A stretch of 64,000 nucleotides of DNA from Porodaedalea pini (GCA_002794775.1 NBAY01000023.1:372001-436000); one strand, 5' to 3'. Shown: positions 23,801 through 36,792, numbered from the stretch's first letter. Program-made: numbers and translations. The notes: generated by a model from the letters alone, not told the origin.

Positions 23801-24984
23801 GTGGTGGCGAATGAAGAAGAACAGCTCAGACAGCGCGGCTACAGCGCGTTCGTGTTATATCACCAGGCGGTCTCGATATGGACCCTAGACACGCCGATCA
23901 TTGTTTCTAACTCATGATCAGCAAACCCCTTTTTTGGCGCGGATGCGGCTGTACCGAACCTACCTTTAACAACATATACTTAATGTTTGGCAATTGTGAA
24001 AGGGAGCCCACCGAAGCATCATCTGAAGGCATGTGCTATAGTTATTTTGACTATGTCCTGCCAGGGTCTGCTACACATTCTTGATTTGTCGAATTCTCGC
24101 TGTTGACTATATCTTCCATTTCCCTAGGCTCCGGCACCAGTTCCCACACCAGATAGTATCAAAGAGATGGGAAGGGATAAATGAGGAGTGGCGAGGAATG
24201 GCATAATGGTTGTCATGGTCATGGATGGACGCGTATAGTATAGTCTCGAGAGCTGAGACCTAAAGGCTCAATTACTGGGTTGAGGTGCAAGTCTGAGTAC
24301 AGCTACATTTGCTCTGGGATCGAACATGAGAAAATGCATTAGATGTTAGTAATCGTCGCAGTATGGGAGTTACCTACTATTCAGCATGAGACTCGAAACT
24401 GTTTCCTGCAACCCATGCAAAATCAGCAAAACCACTAGCATTCTTCACAAGGTCATGTTTCTCAATAAAGAAGAAAAGGTGATTAGCGGATGCAACGATA
24501 GACGTGTCCCTTCGAGTACGGAGCATCGCTGTGAGTTTTCAGCTGTTTTGACAATGTCCCCGTTAAAGGAAAGAGTTGTCAATTTCGGAAAACCCCAGGA
24601 TTCGACCGTGGACCGCGAAACAGGCTTTGGCACGGCCAATAAATCAGACTAAGATGCAAAGATTGTATTACAGCAGGGTTCCCCATTAGAAGCCTTGGAG
24701 AAAAGTACAGATAAAGATATGCTCACCCAGTTGCTTGAAGAAACTCGGAGCTGCGCGTGCTAATGTTGCAGCATCAAGAAATACGAAATATCATCTCGCT
24801 ACTCCGAGTCATAATTCAGTAAATCCTTATACAGCGAAGGAGTAGTTTGCGACAGATCGTCTATTCGTGTTTCTAGCAAGAAGTGTCCATCCCCGCATGG
24901 TATTAGCAGTATCTATTCCGGCTAAACTATGGATAGCGATAGTGTATACAAGCAAGGTATGCATGGTATTCTCAATATCTATTA
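23801..24984. other. Intergenic, no gene recognised
   Basis: Upstream region of ECM14 running to the fold-back element. Short frames only, no recognisable domain. Confidence 0.5.
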
Positions 24985-25835
24985 CAGCCATTTTCATAAG
25001 TCCTGCGACACGTGCATGTCACGTGAAATGAGCCGCGTCAGAGCCAAAATGTCGAAAAATTAGAATGAATGCCTATTTTCTCTGTGAATTCTGCACAGTA
25101 CCCACTCATTAAGTACTCAAAAAAAAGGCACGGTTCTCAGGAGAAGAAATATGTAAAATAGGGAGCAATAAATTGGCTTTGTAGGCAGGTGGAGATCAAA
25201 CAAGTGCAGCTGCTCTGTTCTCTCACCCATTTCCACTGAGATTCAAAAATTATGGTTCCCCTACATCTATCTATAAAATTCTTTCCTGTGACTGTAAATT
25301 AAGTATATGACTATACCAACATCTCCTGCAAGTTTGAAGCCAATCCATTCAGTATTCATGGTCCAGCAGCAAGATTTGTGTTCTACTCTGCAAGACCTGT
25401 TGTGAGAAAAGGAGGGTGGAAAGAGCTTGAAGTGGAACACAAATCTTGCTGCTGGACCATGTATACTGAATGGATTGGCTTCAAACTTGCAGGAGATGTT
25501 GGTATAGTCATATACTTAATTTACAGTCACAGGAAAGAATTTTATAGATAGATGTAGGGGAACCATAATTTTTGAATCTCAGTGGAAATGGGTGAGAGAA
25601 TAGACCAGCTGCACTTGTTTGATCTCCACCCACCTACACAGTCAATTTATTGCTCCCTATTTTACATATTTATTCTCCTGAGAACCATGCCTTTTTTTTT
25701 TGAGTACTTAATGAGCAGGTACTGTGCAGAATTTACAGAGAAAATAGGCATTCATTCTAATTTTTCGACATTTTGGCTCTGACGCGGCTCACTTCACGTG
25801 ACATGCACGTGTCGCAGGACTTATGAAAATGGCTG
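24985..25835. mobile_element. Fold-back (palindromic) element related to Tc1/mariner
   Basis: Near-perfect inverted repeat: left arm about 24985-25382, spacer about 52 nt, right arm about 25435-25835. Outer ends read CAGCCATTTTCATAAG and its complement, each flanked by TA (24983-24984 and 25836-25837), the target duplication of Tc1/mariner elements. The arm matches the start of the transposase-bearing element at 30153 and the spacer matches the next bases of that element, so the palindrome consists of two inverted copies of its left end. No coding capacity, so it would move only with a transposase supplied in trans. Confidence 0.85.
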
Positions 25836-25879
25836 TAATGCGACCATATTCGTGGCATTATACACTCGAGAATAGTACT

Positions 25880-27140
25880 CGAGGATTGGGATTTCAGAAT
25901 GAGATAGTTATAGAACTTGATTTTTTGGTCCTTATAATTCGAAGAGTAGAAGCAAAGGTTAGATAAGCCAACCCAGTGGCATTTGCGCAACATGCGTAAT
26001 ATTAATGGGACAACAAAGACGCAGTCTACCCCTACAGGAAATGCGCTAGTTCTTGTTATTAATATTAAGTTTGTTCCGCCATTAGAAAATTAAATGACTA
26101 CTATCTTCTGACAAATTACCCTGCTAGCTCACATATGTGGCGGAAATGCATACCAACAAGGTACAAAGTCCAGTCGGTCTGGAAGATGCAGAGGCGTATG
26201 CTTTGTAGAACTCGTTATAGCCTGATAAAGTCTGTATGCGAAGCTAGCGAAAGGTACCAATGAACTACTCCGGAAAGGCTTGAGCGCTTGATGTAACGGC
26301 TCTAACGCGAGACATTCCGTACTCCTTCAAGCTTTCAGTCAAATCGCATAGCAATAGTAGACTCGACCAGTTTCCGGCAGTCAAGCACAGGCAGAAAGCG
26401 AAGTAAGTAAGTGCATGCGGCATGACAGCGTGTTTTAATACACCTGTCCTACGCACCCCCAGCGGAAATAGCATATAAGGCAAGAGACAAGAGGCGGACA
26501 TGATGCTTCGATAGTCAGTATTGTATACTAAACGTGTGAGAGGAGGTATCGCCTGCTAAACTGATGTGCCTTCGTAGTTGATAATCTCGGTCATGCGTGC
26601 AGGACCCAAGATTCAAGTCCGCGTCGAGTGGCGGAAGAACTTGAAGCCGAAAGCTTCTTTCGTTCAGACCGTCACCGCTCCCGGGTCACCGCTTCACACC
26701 CGCTGATTCTTGAAGCATTTCGAAGGAGCTCTTTTTCCGACCGACCCCCACTCTCTCTTGTTTACCTCCCCGTTTTCTTTGACTCGAAAAAATTGAGAGT
26801 TCTGCAGCTCAGAGAGAAATAGACGTCACCAAACAATATCGCGAGCTCGATTCCTCACCGATTGACATGGCGTTAAGTGAATGACCATCTCACATAGTTC
26901 TGGAAGTTCTTAATGCTAGACTTTTGTTCTGGTCTTGAAGGGTCTTGCACGCCTTGCAGTCCGTGCATCTCACTACTCCATGGATTCCTTTATACGCTCT
27001 TCGTAACGCAGTACGCACGCATTCTCATAGCTTTTAATGTCTATATTTCTTTTCAAGTCGCGAGCCGGTGTCCATGCTCATGTAGCGCAGAGGAGAGGGA
27101 GCGCAACGATCCGAAACCATACCTTATCAGTTGCTAGTAG
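25880..27140. repeat. Segmental duplication, copy 1
   Basis: Diverged but collinear match to 28370-30152. Shared blocks include a CTCGAAGAGTA-like stretch near 25940, TAGCTCAC.TATGTGGCGG near 26130, a run of matching bases at 26260-26530, and GACATGGCGTTAAGTGAATGA near 26865. No gene is evident. At 27035-27036 this copy has a single TA where copy 2 carries the start of the Tc1/mariner element. Confidence 0.7.
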
Positions 27141-27451
27141 AGAGACTGCGTATGGCCTTCTGCGAGCCTGAGAGGGAAGCGGTGGCGTACAATGTTACAT
27201 CTATGGGTGCAATGGAAGTAATATACGGGCGCACATTGCGTTTCTAAGGATTTCGGTGCAGCCTGTTCATGTTTTCATGAGTAGTGCGTGCTCTGTCTTA
27301 CTTATGTCTGTCGCATACCGTCAATGGAGCACTGTGGTTCAGCATGAAGATTACGACAGGGTGAAATTGTCAAGATATATAGCTTGGTACAAGACGCCCT
27401 ACTTCAATCACTATGTAGTGTACTTCCAGATGTACCTGGGTGCATATACTG

Positions 27452-27867
27452 CTATGAGTGGTATTCTACAGTAACGGTAACATTCTGTTTGGGACGCCAC
27501 TTCTCCTTCCACTCCTTCTTCACTTGTGCCAGTAATTCCTCTTCAGTACCGGTATTCGTAATCTCACATGTCTTGTAACCCTTAACACCGACTGCGAAAC
27601 AGTTGAAGGGGACATAGTCAGCAAAGAATGTCTCTGCATAACTGAAAGAACTTCACTCACTTTTCGCACAGTAGCCACCGCCACCTACCTTAGTGTGAAC
27701 ATCTATAGAAGTAATCTGAAAGTCCGTCTCGTTTTCTTGGAACCCTGTATCGTAGCGAGTAGTCAGCACTTCTCGCTCGTAGAAAGCCGTGCGTATAGGC
27801 ATAAAGATTGCTCACATCGTAAAAGTTCGAAATTTGGCTTCGGCCGACCTGGAATCCGTCCAGACAT
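27452..27867 (-). CDS. Hypothetical small protein
   Basis: No family recognised. A TATATAAA box (27963-27956) stands 89 nt before an ATG at 27867. The first exon begins MSGRIPGRPKPNFELLR and ends at a GTGAGC donor. It can be joined to a second piece containing TTRYDTGFQENETDFQ, and a later piece contains YVPFNCFAVGVKGYKTCEI, VKKEWKEKWRPKQNVT and a TAG stop. The join between the last two pieces could not be made in frame with a normal-length intron, so the model is incomplete or the gene is broken. It lies between the two copies of a segmental duplication. Confidence 0.4.
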
Positions 27868-28369
27868 TGATTAGTCGGATGAAGAATGAGAAGTGTTGGG
27901 GCGTGTCAGGTTCTCGAGTTGCAGGTAAACAGGAAAAACATGAGGCGGGCGGAACTTTATATAGCACATCAATGCTATTTACCAAATGGAGTGGCAGCAT
28001 ATTGCAAAGTGTATTGAAAGGATGCTCTAGTTTGTTGCATAGTAAGGTCCTGCTCACCCTACCAGCAAATCAATGTGCTATGCCTGTTGGAGTGTACACT
28101 AGCAACGGGATTATCAGCTTAAATCACGTATATTAACAGAATCCCGCTAACGATCCACTTATGCTGAGCGGGGCCTAATTCCTTATGGTTCGTGCCAGAA
28201 AACGGTGTTAGTACGTCCAGTGGCATTCTTTGCTAAATTTCTTCACTCATATATCTGACGTAAGTGCTCCTGCGGATGTTTACAAGAACAATGATTCGGA
28301 TGGGGATAATGTACGCAGGTATACTCTTGTTTGCATACGCTATCATCCGCTGCCCTTACGACCTTTCGA

Positions 28370-30152
28370 AGACAAGGTTTCAGCATTGGATCATTAGAAT
28401 TAAACCGAGATGGAAAGCTTGAATTTTGACCCTCAAAACTCGAAGAGTAAAAGACAGAGAAGTCACCCCGGTAGCACCTGCGCAATGTGCCTAGGAAACA
28501 ACAAAGATGCAGAAGCTTCATTAGTTCCTCACATGAAGTCTACTCCACCATTAGCAAGTCAATGAATGATATTTTATGATAAATTACTGAGCTAGCTCAC
28601 CTATGTGGCGGGGATGCAAAGCAGCCAGAGTGCAAAGTGCAATCGGGTTGGAAGGCACGGGGATGTAGCCCTTTTAGATAGATTCCATAGACTCATTTAT
28701 GTCGAATGGAGTCTGCTTGCAAAGTTAGTAGAAAGGCATCAGTGTGCTACTCAGGCAAGGCTGGCAGGCTGGCAAGTAGCAGTACTAGTGTGAATTTGAG
28801 TCGGACTGCGACGCAGAACAAAGGCTTGAATGTTTGATGTAACGATTCTGACATTCTAACGCTCATCGATCAAATTATTTGTCTATCGTGGACTCGACAA
28901 GTCTTCTGCGGATAGACACAGGCAGAAAAAAGTTAATAAAGTGCATGAGATATCACAGTGTACATTAACGCACCTGTCCTACACTCTCCCTGTGGAGATA
29001 GTATGTGAGAATAGAGACAAAACGCAGACATGATGCTTCGATGATTCAGATTGTATGACATGTGAACTGATATCTCGATGGATGCACCTGTCCTTATCAA
29101 AAGACAAGGAAAGGAAGAGCAGAAGTCCTAAGGCGCCGCTGTGCCAGAAGATCTTCTTTGAGAGTTGGTGAAAACGGAGGTGTAATCAATACGCTGAAGA
29201 GAACCAGATCATGTTACATTCATACTGTAGGTTTAGAGTTCGTCCGAGTCAAGAAATCGCTGACGGGGCTCAGAGGCACAGGAAAAGTTATGTGCTGCCA
29301 AATAAAACAGTTCAGGTAAATTAGCATTACGCAATTGTCTGCCGGCGGCATCGGCCACGTTTCATTATCAAATCGACAGTACTAGTGTTCTGCCCTCAAC
29401 AACCACTGCAGTTCGTTTGGAAAGCTTCTTGCAGTGCTGGCGTCTGGTTTCGGCATCCTCCGACTTTTTCATCTCATCAAATCCTTATTTCCCTGCTACA
29501 GCTTTACAGTGGCATCAAAACAACCACAGGGAGAGACAACTCTCACCTGCCACCCCGCGTTCTGCTTTTTCGACAAGAAGACTGAGAAATCGGGATATTT
29601 TCAGAAGAGCTTCACATCACTCCCAAGTACTCTATCTTCTATCATCTGTTTACTTCACGCGCACGCCACAACTATCAGCATAACTGTAAACAGTCTGTGC
29701 CACTTTATCGAGTCCACCGCAGGAAAGTCTGTTGTTGAGCGTCCGACGAGTATGAATTGTGAGTGTGGACAATCTTTGGAAGTACCTTTCGGTGTTTGCC
29801 CTGATTTCAACTTCTGTAGAGTATTAAGAACCAGGTCTGTAGCTTAATATAATCCGACATGTAGAACGAAGCAGCATCGACGAGGCTAAGGGTTGTCTAC
29901 CTCCCCTTTTCCTTTTGACGCACCAAAATCGAGCATTCTGTAGCTAAAACAATATTGTGAACCCAATTCCTCGCCTATTGACATGGCGTTAAGTGAATGA
30001 TTATATCATAAGGCGCTGGGATTCTTAAAGCTAGACCTTTATTTTTGGCCTGTTAGGGTCTTGTACGTCACGCAATCCGTGTATTTCACTCCTCCTTGGA
30101 TTCCTTTACACACTCTTCGTGACGATTGGTGCATGCATTATCATAAATTTTA
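28370..30152. repeat. Segmental duplication, copy 2
   Basis: Matches 25880-27140 block by block, with extra sequence near 29100-29900 that copy 1 lacks. Ends at the TA into which the Tc1/mariner element at 30153 inserted. No intact gene recognised; the frames around 29385-29850 are short and lack a domain. Confidence 0.7.
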
Positions 30153-31995
30153 CAGCCATTTTCATAAGTCCTGCAACACGTGCATTTCACGTGAAATGAG
30201 CCGCGTCTGAGCCAAAATGTCGAAAAATAGAATAAATGTTGATTTTCTCTGTAAATTCTGCACAGTACCTGCTCATTAAGTACTCAAAAAATAGGCATGG
30301 TTCTCAGGAGCAGAAATATGTAAAATAGGGAGCAATAAATTAACTGTGTAGGTGGGTGGAGATCAAACAAGTGCAGCCAGTCTGTTCTCTCATACATTTC
30401 CACTGAGATTCAAAAATTATGGCTCCCCTACATCTACCTATAAAATTCTTTCCCATGACTGTAAATTAAGTATATGACTATACCAACAGCTCCTGCAAGT
30501 CTGAAGCCAATCTATTCAGTATTCATGGTGCAGCAGCAAGGTTTGTGTTCCACTTCAAGCTCTTTCCACCTTCCTCTTCTCACAACAGGTCTTGCAGCAT
30601 GGGTGAGAAGACTACTAAGATTATGATTCTTTTTGTGTAATTATCGGACACATAAAAGCCATCTTCCCTGCAAGTTTCCTGTCCATTCACTTTGTGCTTC
30701 AACTGCTACACTCAAATTTCTGTGCATACTACCAACACCTGTGAGCACGTGAGCATGTGTTAGCCAAGCCACCGCCATGCAAACATGAAAGCCAACACTC
30801 AACTTCCTCCTCCTCTCAGGTTGTTCCATGATGGTTTCAGGCAAGGCACTCTCAGATGATGCAAGACACATCATATTCAGACTGTATCAGTCACAACTCT
30901 TCACCATGCATGACCTGGCTAGGGTAATAGATATCCATCAAGCAACAATCCACCAAACTGTTGCTCAACACAAGCGCATGGGGCATTTATGACAGGAGGG
31001 CACAAGGACTGGAAGACCAAGGTTGCTTGATTATGTGGATACACAGGTGAGTGCATTTTTTGAATTGTAATGACTCGCTGCAGCTAACTGAACTATAGTG
31101 TCTCTTGAGCACGATAGAGCATTGCAAGGACCAGTACTTAGATGAGGTGAGGGAGGAGCTGGAAACAGTAAGAGGCAAGAAGGTTTTGGACACTACAGTA
31201 TGGAGGTCTCTGTGCCGGGCTGGGTTCACTCTGAAGACAGTGCGGTGATGCTTATGGCTTCGCATCAGCAAACTTACTCTGCTCAAGATATCAAAAAGGG
31301 CACTTGAACGCAGCAAGTCTGCTTGGCTCCAGTACAGATTGAGAATGGGATCTCAATATGAGGCAGAACAGCTTGTCTTTGTTGACGAGAGCGCATGCGA
31401 CCGATGTACCTTCTTGAGGAAGAAAGCATGGGCTTTGCAGGGTTATCAGGCATGTCGGAAAGTGATCTTTACACAGGGAAAAAGGTGCGATGCTTACCTT
31501 TATGACTGCAGATCTGACTGCTTGCCTCTTCTAGGTATTCAATCTTGCCTACAATCACTTCAACTGGCATGCTTGACTGTACAATACTGGAAGGATCCTT
31601 CAATGCCACCTCCTTCTCTGCTTTTATCAGGGATCTCTTGGACCACATGCAACCTTGGCTGGCCCAAAACTCTGTCATGGTGATGGACAACTGCACAATC
31701 CACAAGTCACTGGAAATCTGTGAACTCATTGAGTCAAGGTCCATCTATTTTGACCTGTTGTGCTGCAATGCAGGGCTCTTACTGATCTGACTCTGCACAG
31801 GGGCATGAAGCTGGAATTTCTCCCTGTGTATTCTCTGGACTTCAACCCAATCGAGCTGGCATTCTCTCTGCTGAAATCTTGACTTTGTCAGGTCAAATTC
31901 AGTGATGGGGAAATGGACGCTTTGGTATTCACGAAGCTTTATGGTGAAACCATGTCTATCAGTGCTGTGGACTGTCGTGCTTTCTATCATCATTG
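30153..31995 (+). mobile_element. Tc1/mariner-type DNA transposon, left end and transposase
   Basis: Begins with CAGCCATTTTCATAAG directly after TA (30151-30152). The first 400 nt match the arm of the fold-back element. The transposase relic follows. I found no complementary right end downstream, so the right end is missing or too changed to see; the end coordinate is approximate. Confidence 0.75.
30834..31875 (+). pseudogene. Tc1/mariner DDE transposase (DDE superfamily endonuclease)
   Basis: Broken transposase. The N-terminal helix-turn-helix part reads ARHIIFRLYQSQL, then VIDIHQATIHQTV. The DDE catalytic domain shows LVFVDESACDR (first Asp), SVMVMDNCTIHK (second Asp) and LEFLPVYSLDFNPIE (third acidic residue), the usual Tc1/mariner spacing in fungi. 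Introns with GT-AG ends appear near 31046 and 31485. Two internal TGA stops interrupt the frame, one after HKRMGHL and one after FTLKTVR. It is therefore a relic, though the catalytic triad itself is kept. Confidence 0.82.
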
Positions 31996-33048
31996 CAGTT
32001 ATCTCTGTTAGTGTCTGGTTTCTTCATCGAGTGGATACAGGCTTCCTTGTCACTGTCTCAACTGGTCCAACAATATAATATATTCTGTCTATATGATGTA
32101 TGCACAACTACTGTTCCTTGATGTGAGAAACATCCTCCTGTGCATATCAAACAGTGTGAGTGAGTAATGCAAGACTTGTCTTGACCTCTGCATCCTTCGC
32201 TCTTGGACCATATGCAGTCTTGCCATGCCCAAAGACTATTGTAGTGATGGACAATGAGTTGAGCGGTGCGGTGTTAGAGTACAAACACGTACTCAACAAT
32301 CACTTAGCCATCACACCTACAAACAATGTAGATGGAGGCTGAGCAATGTAGGAACCAGTGTCGGGGAGCACAAGGTGAAGAGGGGAAGAGTCGAACACAC
32401 AAGCATCACAGATGGCGATGTCAAGAGTGAGTGCAGTAGATTAAACGAATATCGAGGTAAGGGGCAATACAGGCAAACAAGCTACCTATATACTCAATGG
32501 CTGTGTGATCGTACTACTATAAAGAGGATGTCATTCCTGGGAAATGGAATGTGGTGGAATGTCACAGAATGTGATGAGTAAGGAGTGGATGACGTCACCT
32601 GCAACCTCATGCAAGGGTCATGTGATTGATAAGTCAGGTGATGTCAACAAACGAATGATGAAGGGAAGAGTCCAGTGGGGAAGGGGGAAAGGAACGTCGG
32701 CAAGGATGATGACGATGAAAGAGAAGGAGAAATGGATGTACACACTTGGGATCCTAACATGCAGAACATCACGCACTCCATCATCATGGTCACTTTCTAG
32801 CAGTAAACTTCAATCATTGAATAAATAAAATGTACATTCTACACAACTAATCATACAAAACCCTGGTATTTCTGTATGAAAGAAGACTTAGTAGGAGGAA
32901 TACAAAAGGAAATAGTAAATAAAAGGATTTGAGGCTATGCGAGAGCATGTGTCTGATTGTTCAGGCCAATTTGATCTATGCTGGAGTCCCTCCTCATTAC
33001 CACTGCTCCAGTGACCACCTTGGATGCCTCGAGGTCACCATTGTGATG
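31996..33048. other. No gene recognised
   Basis: A/T-rich in parts, with a faint second trace of the transposase around 32170-32260 (a VVMDN-like motif). Otherwise only short frames. May contain the eroded right half of the Tc1/mariner element. Confidence 0.4.
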
Positions 33049-35223
33049 TCAGAGCAACTCTTCCGGAACTCTCTCAGTGATGTCCACATCTACCCCTCTT
33101 CTGGAGTAGCTGTATTCCTGTCTCTGGTCCTCTCTATCCTCTCTTCCAGAGTGGTGATTGTGTCTCCATTTCCGGTTGCTTCTACCCTCTCTTCTGTCCT
33201 CTCTTCTGTAGTTCTTGTAAGTCTGATCCCAGTCAATGGGGGCAGGTGGCTGGGATGAGGACAAAGTGAGGAGGGACTGGGATGTGTTTCCATGAGCCAT
33301 GCCTCCCCTTCTGGCATTAAACAAATAAGAGGGGCCTGGCTGGAGTGAGGACAAAGTGGGGGGGGATGGTGGGGACGTGTCTCCACAAGCCATGCCTCCC
33401 CTTGAATTAGAGGGGCCTTCGTCATGTGGGTAATCCAATCAATTCTTTTTTTCTCTGGCCTCATCATAAGGGCATGATTGTCAGCGGGACACTTGCGAAA
33501 TGAGTTCGCAGATGATGACATATAGGATTGCAATGCACTGGATACCTGTTCATTGGATCACACCACATTATCCACATGTGGAAGGGGGAACCCTATGCTT
33601 ATAGGTCCATTGGGGATACTGTTATGCATGTTGATTCCCTGCTGGATGGCCAAAATTGCTCTGAAATGTGGAGCACACTCCTTAAACTTCCCCTGCGAAA
33701 CGCCACACTCCTCCAATGCATTTATTGCAGCTTCGTAAGATTCCACAGGCTCAGACATATCATGGGCACCTCTGTGTAATGCAATTACAAGTGAGTCATA
33801 GGCATCTTCCCACAATAGAATGTTGGCAATTCCGTCCTCCAAGAGCTTGAGAGCTGCCAATAGCACAGACAGGTCCTTGATGAAAGGCATATACACCCTA
33901 AGATTCCTGTACTTCATGGATAGCGAGTGCTTCAAACTGCCCACTGTTGCACTGGCCTCTGCGAGTCGTACTCAGTCGTCCAGTTCTTTGTACGACAAGC
34001 TTGCTTCATTACAAGGACCCACAACAAGACCGGCATATTCTCTCATTCGACTATTGGCCAACTTAAAATCATATTTTTCCGTTCCCTCCAGTTGTGGTAT
34101 CAGGGAAGTGCTAAACAAGATATCCACATCCTCTTTTTGTTGCCTGAAGGCAAGACGAGGTACATATGTGATTCGGTTAACAGAATTGCACATAAGTCTC
34201 TGTTTCAAATCAGGTTGTGTGCCCAATACAGTATTGCAAGTGGTAGAGCAATGTTCACCCACATCAGAGAGTTGGGAAGAGTGCATGGAGTAGTGAGCAG
34301 AGCCTCTTTTAGGCCAACTCTTTTTATACTTTTGCTGATACTGATCAAAAATCCACATCGCATTGAGGCCCATGAAACTCTTGATTTTGCTCATAGTCTT
34401 GGGTTTCTCCTGTAGCTCCGTGGATATCTCAGATGCCTGCAGAAGTCTGCTCCTAATAACTTCCACCAGAACATAAGTGTCCACATCACTGCATTGGGCC
34501 TGGCCACAGAAAGGTTTGCAATCTACATATCCTGCCTGTTCCACCCTCACGGCAAAGGAAAGCAAAGTGTTCATCTCCCAGAAACTCAGCCATTCATGAG
34601 CATGCATAAAAGCAACTACCAAGTCGTGCAAGTTTTGGAGTACCTTCTCTCTGTCGTAGTTCAGATAGAGTTGCCTGAGATTGAATGTGTAGTCTTTTGT
34701 TATATTGGTGATTGATTTGAATGCCTTGAAGTGCATGCCAGGGCCTGCCTTTGGGGTTTGAGCATGCTGAACAAGGTCCCTCAAGACCTGTTTGGATGAC
34801 CACAGGTCATGTGCTGTGTTTTGCTGAATACGAGGGTGGTCGATCGGGATGAAATAATGAATCCTTTTAGGCTTGCGGTCATCCTCATTATTTGAAGTGT
34901 TTCCTGAGCAGTAGAATATCTGCAGGACACAATCTGTAACACTGAAGCCCATAAGGAGTATAATATTTCCTTCCTCGATTAATTTTTGAAGGCGCAACTT
35001 ATCTGCTGTAGGGGTGCAGACTCTTCTAATCTGAAGGGCGATTTGGGCTACAGCTTGTGATCGACCCAAGGGGGACTGCGGTGACTTGGTATACCAAGAG
35101 GGACAACCTAAGTAGAGTGAGGTTTGAGATATGAAGACTTGGCGATACGGATACCTGCAGGATTCCGGTTGGACCAAGACTTGGGCAGGTAGAATCAGCA
35201 CTTGTGGCAGTGGCCAAGGGCAT
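33049..35223 (-). pseudogene. Large unknown reading frame interrupted by TGA
   Basis: No family recognised. One minus-strand frame runs from about 35150 to 33090 with only two internal stops, both TGA (33972-33974 and 33558-33560). A likely start ATG at 35223 can be spliced to it. Translated with the stops ignored, it would be roughly 690 residues: helical, rich in charged residues, without signal peptide. Near the 3' end a second frame (to 33049) ends in a very Arg-rich tail (YRREDRREGRSNRKWR) such as is seen in RNA-binding or nucleocapsid-like proteins; an A-run near 33446 could account for the frame change. TGA-only decay resembles that of the retroelements nearby, so a repeat origin is likely. 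Confidence 0.45.
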
Positions 35224-35314
35224 TTGGTGATTGGGTGACGGAGTTCTGAGAGTCGGTGACAGAGTCAGTGTATACTGTTTTCAGAATGAGAGTCGGGCAA
35301 GTAGTGCATAGTAA

Positions 35315-35852
35315 TGCATGTAGTAGATTGCGGTCTAGAGGTGGAGAGGGGACTGTCTGTCTCTGTACTGGTCTTGTATCTCTGTCTCTCTGTCCTTGTG
35401 TGTCTCTCTATCTACAAACTACTGCAAATTTATACTAATTTGAAGCAGAGAAAGCAGTGCAAGACTCAGCTGAGTCTGTGTGAACAGATGTGAAGGTGAG
35501 TCGGCGATCAGCCTGCGCACATCATGCAGCCAATCATCATGGAGTGATGTTGTAGTACCCAACCTGCTCTCTCACCTCTCACCACTGCGCCACTATATCC
35601 CATGTCCTTGTCCGACTTCACCTAAATCCTCCCACCTGTGCCCATGAGAGTCGGTCGTCCATGTGCTGATTGAGTTTGTACGACATCCGTCCATCCGATC
35701 GTGTCCATACTAAGGATTATTATAAAGGGTCAGCTGCCAATTATGAATGAATAAATGGTAATGTTCGGCGGCTGGTAAAGGGAGTCAAAGGAGTAGTGTA
35801 AGTAAGGGGGGAAAGACTTGGCCGGCGCATAGGCAATGGTTAATCACTACAT
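35315..35852 (-). repeat. Probable 3' LTR of element A
   Basis: Read on the minus strand it starts TGTAGTGATTAACC and ends TCTACTACA, so it has TG...CA ends with a 6-nt inverted match. It lies directly after a GGCCCCCCGGGAGA tract (polypurine-tract position) that follows the last accessory frame of element A. A TATAAAT box is present near 35430. The matching 5' LTR would lie beyond the window, so the call rests on end structure and position only. Confidence 0.5.
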
Positions 35853-35956
35853 CTCCCGGGGGGCCAGAAAAAAGGTGTTTGCGGTGTACATGAGAAGTGG
35901 TTGAATTGGAAATTAAAGAAAGTGTAATGGGCGAGGTTCAGTGCATTCTGTGGTAT

Positions 35957-36507
35957 TTAATGGTGCAAAGAAGAAGATGAAGAGGTTGACAGTTCACCAA
36001 TTAATGCTGAAATCACACCCTGGAGTTTTGTGATGTGTGCTATCTGCTGCGTGACCATGTCATGGAGGTTCTCAAGTTGGACTGATGGGCTGGGTGGTGT
36101 ATGCTCATCTGGAGGTCTGGGTGCTATGGGATAATTGTGATTCGGATGAGGTCGTGTGTCACTGCCAAACATAGATGCTGATTCACTGGCAGCTCCAGGC
36201 CTTGATTAATGACATATTTTGTGTGGTTGTTGATCAAGGTCAGTTGGGGTCGGTACTGGACATCGATCACCATGTACAGGTGCAGGAAGAACTCGTGCAC
36301 CTTCATGCCAGGCTCGGCGATTGAGTGCCAGAAGCGCTGGTGAGATCCAGAATGATGTAGGATGTCCTTGAGAGTGGCCTGATCTGAGTGATGGTGTGTG
36401 ACCACAAGAGTGAATGATATTGACCAGTTGTGAACCCCGTGTATGTCGTCCGGGCACAGGATTCGGTTGTCATAGAAAGACTCGGCACTGGTTTGGTCTG
36501 AACGCAT
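35957..36507 (-). pseudogene. Element A accessory frame 3, unknown
   Basis: No family recognised. Two overlapping minus-strand frames, 36507-36124 and 36172-35957, look like one protein broken by a frameshift near 36150. The first part is helical with many His and hydrophobic residues; the second begins SDTRPHPNHNYP, then a Pro-rich linker and a short helical segment (QLENLHDMVTQQIAHI) with a Ser-run tail. It is the last frame before the polypurine tract and LTR of element A. Confidence 0.4.
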
Positions 36508-36792
36508 GGTCGGTGAAGGGTAGAAGTGAAGAAGAACAAAGTTGAGTTATTCAAGAGGGGGATATTGTAGAGCAGATGATTCTGAATGAATGAAAAGGAG
36601 GGAATATTTTATAAAGACTCGGGGTTATTAGTTAGTGCGATGTTCGGTGTAAAAAAAATTTGGCAGAGAGAAAGTAATGATAGAGAGGGTCGGTGCTTGT
36701 TGTCATATGAAACGGGGTTCTTGTTATTAAGGGAAATGGAGGGGTACTCTATTTTGCCTAATGTAACATGAGGTGTTTGAATCAGGGGGGTT

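Noticed and set aside
24445..24652. Possible tRNA (a GGTCGAATCC-like T-loop on the minus strand)
   Set aside because: No matching acceptor stem, D-arm or anticodon arm could be laid out.
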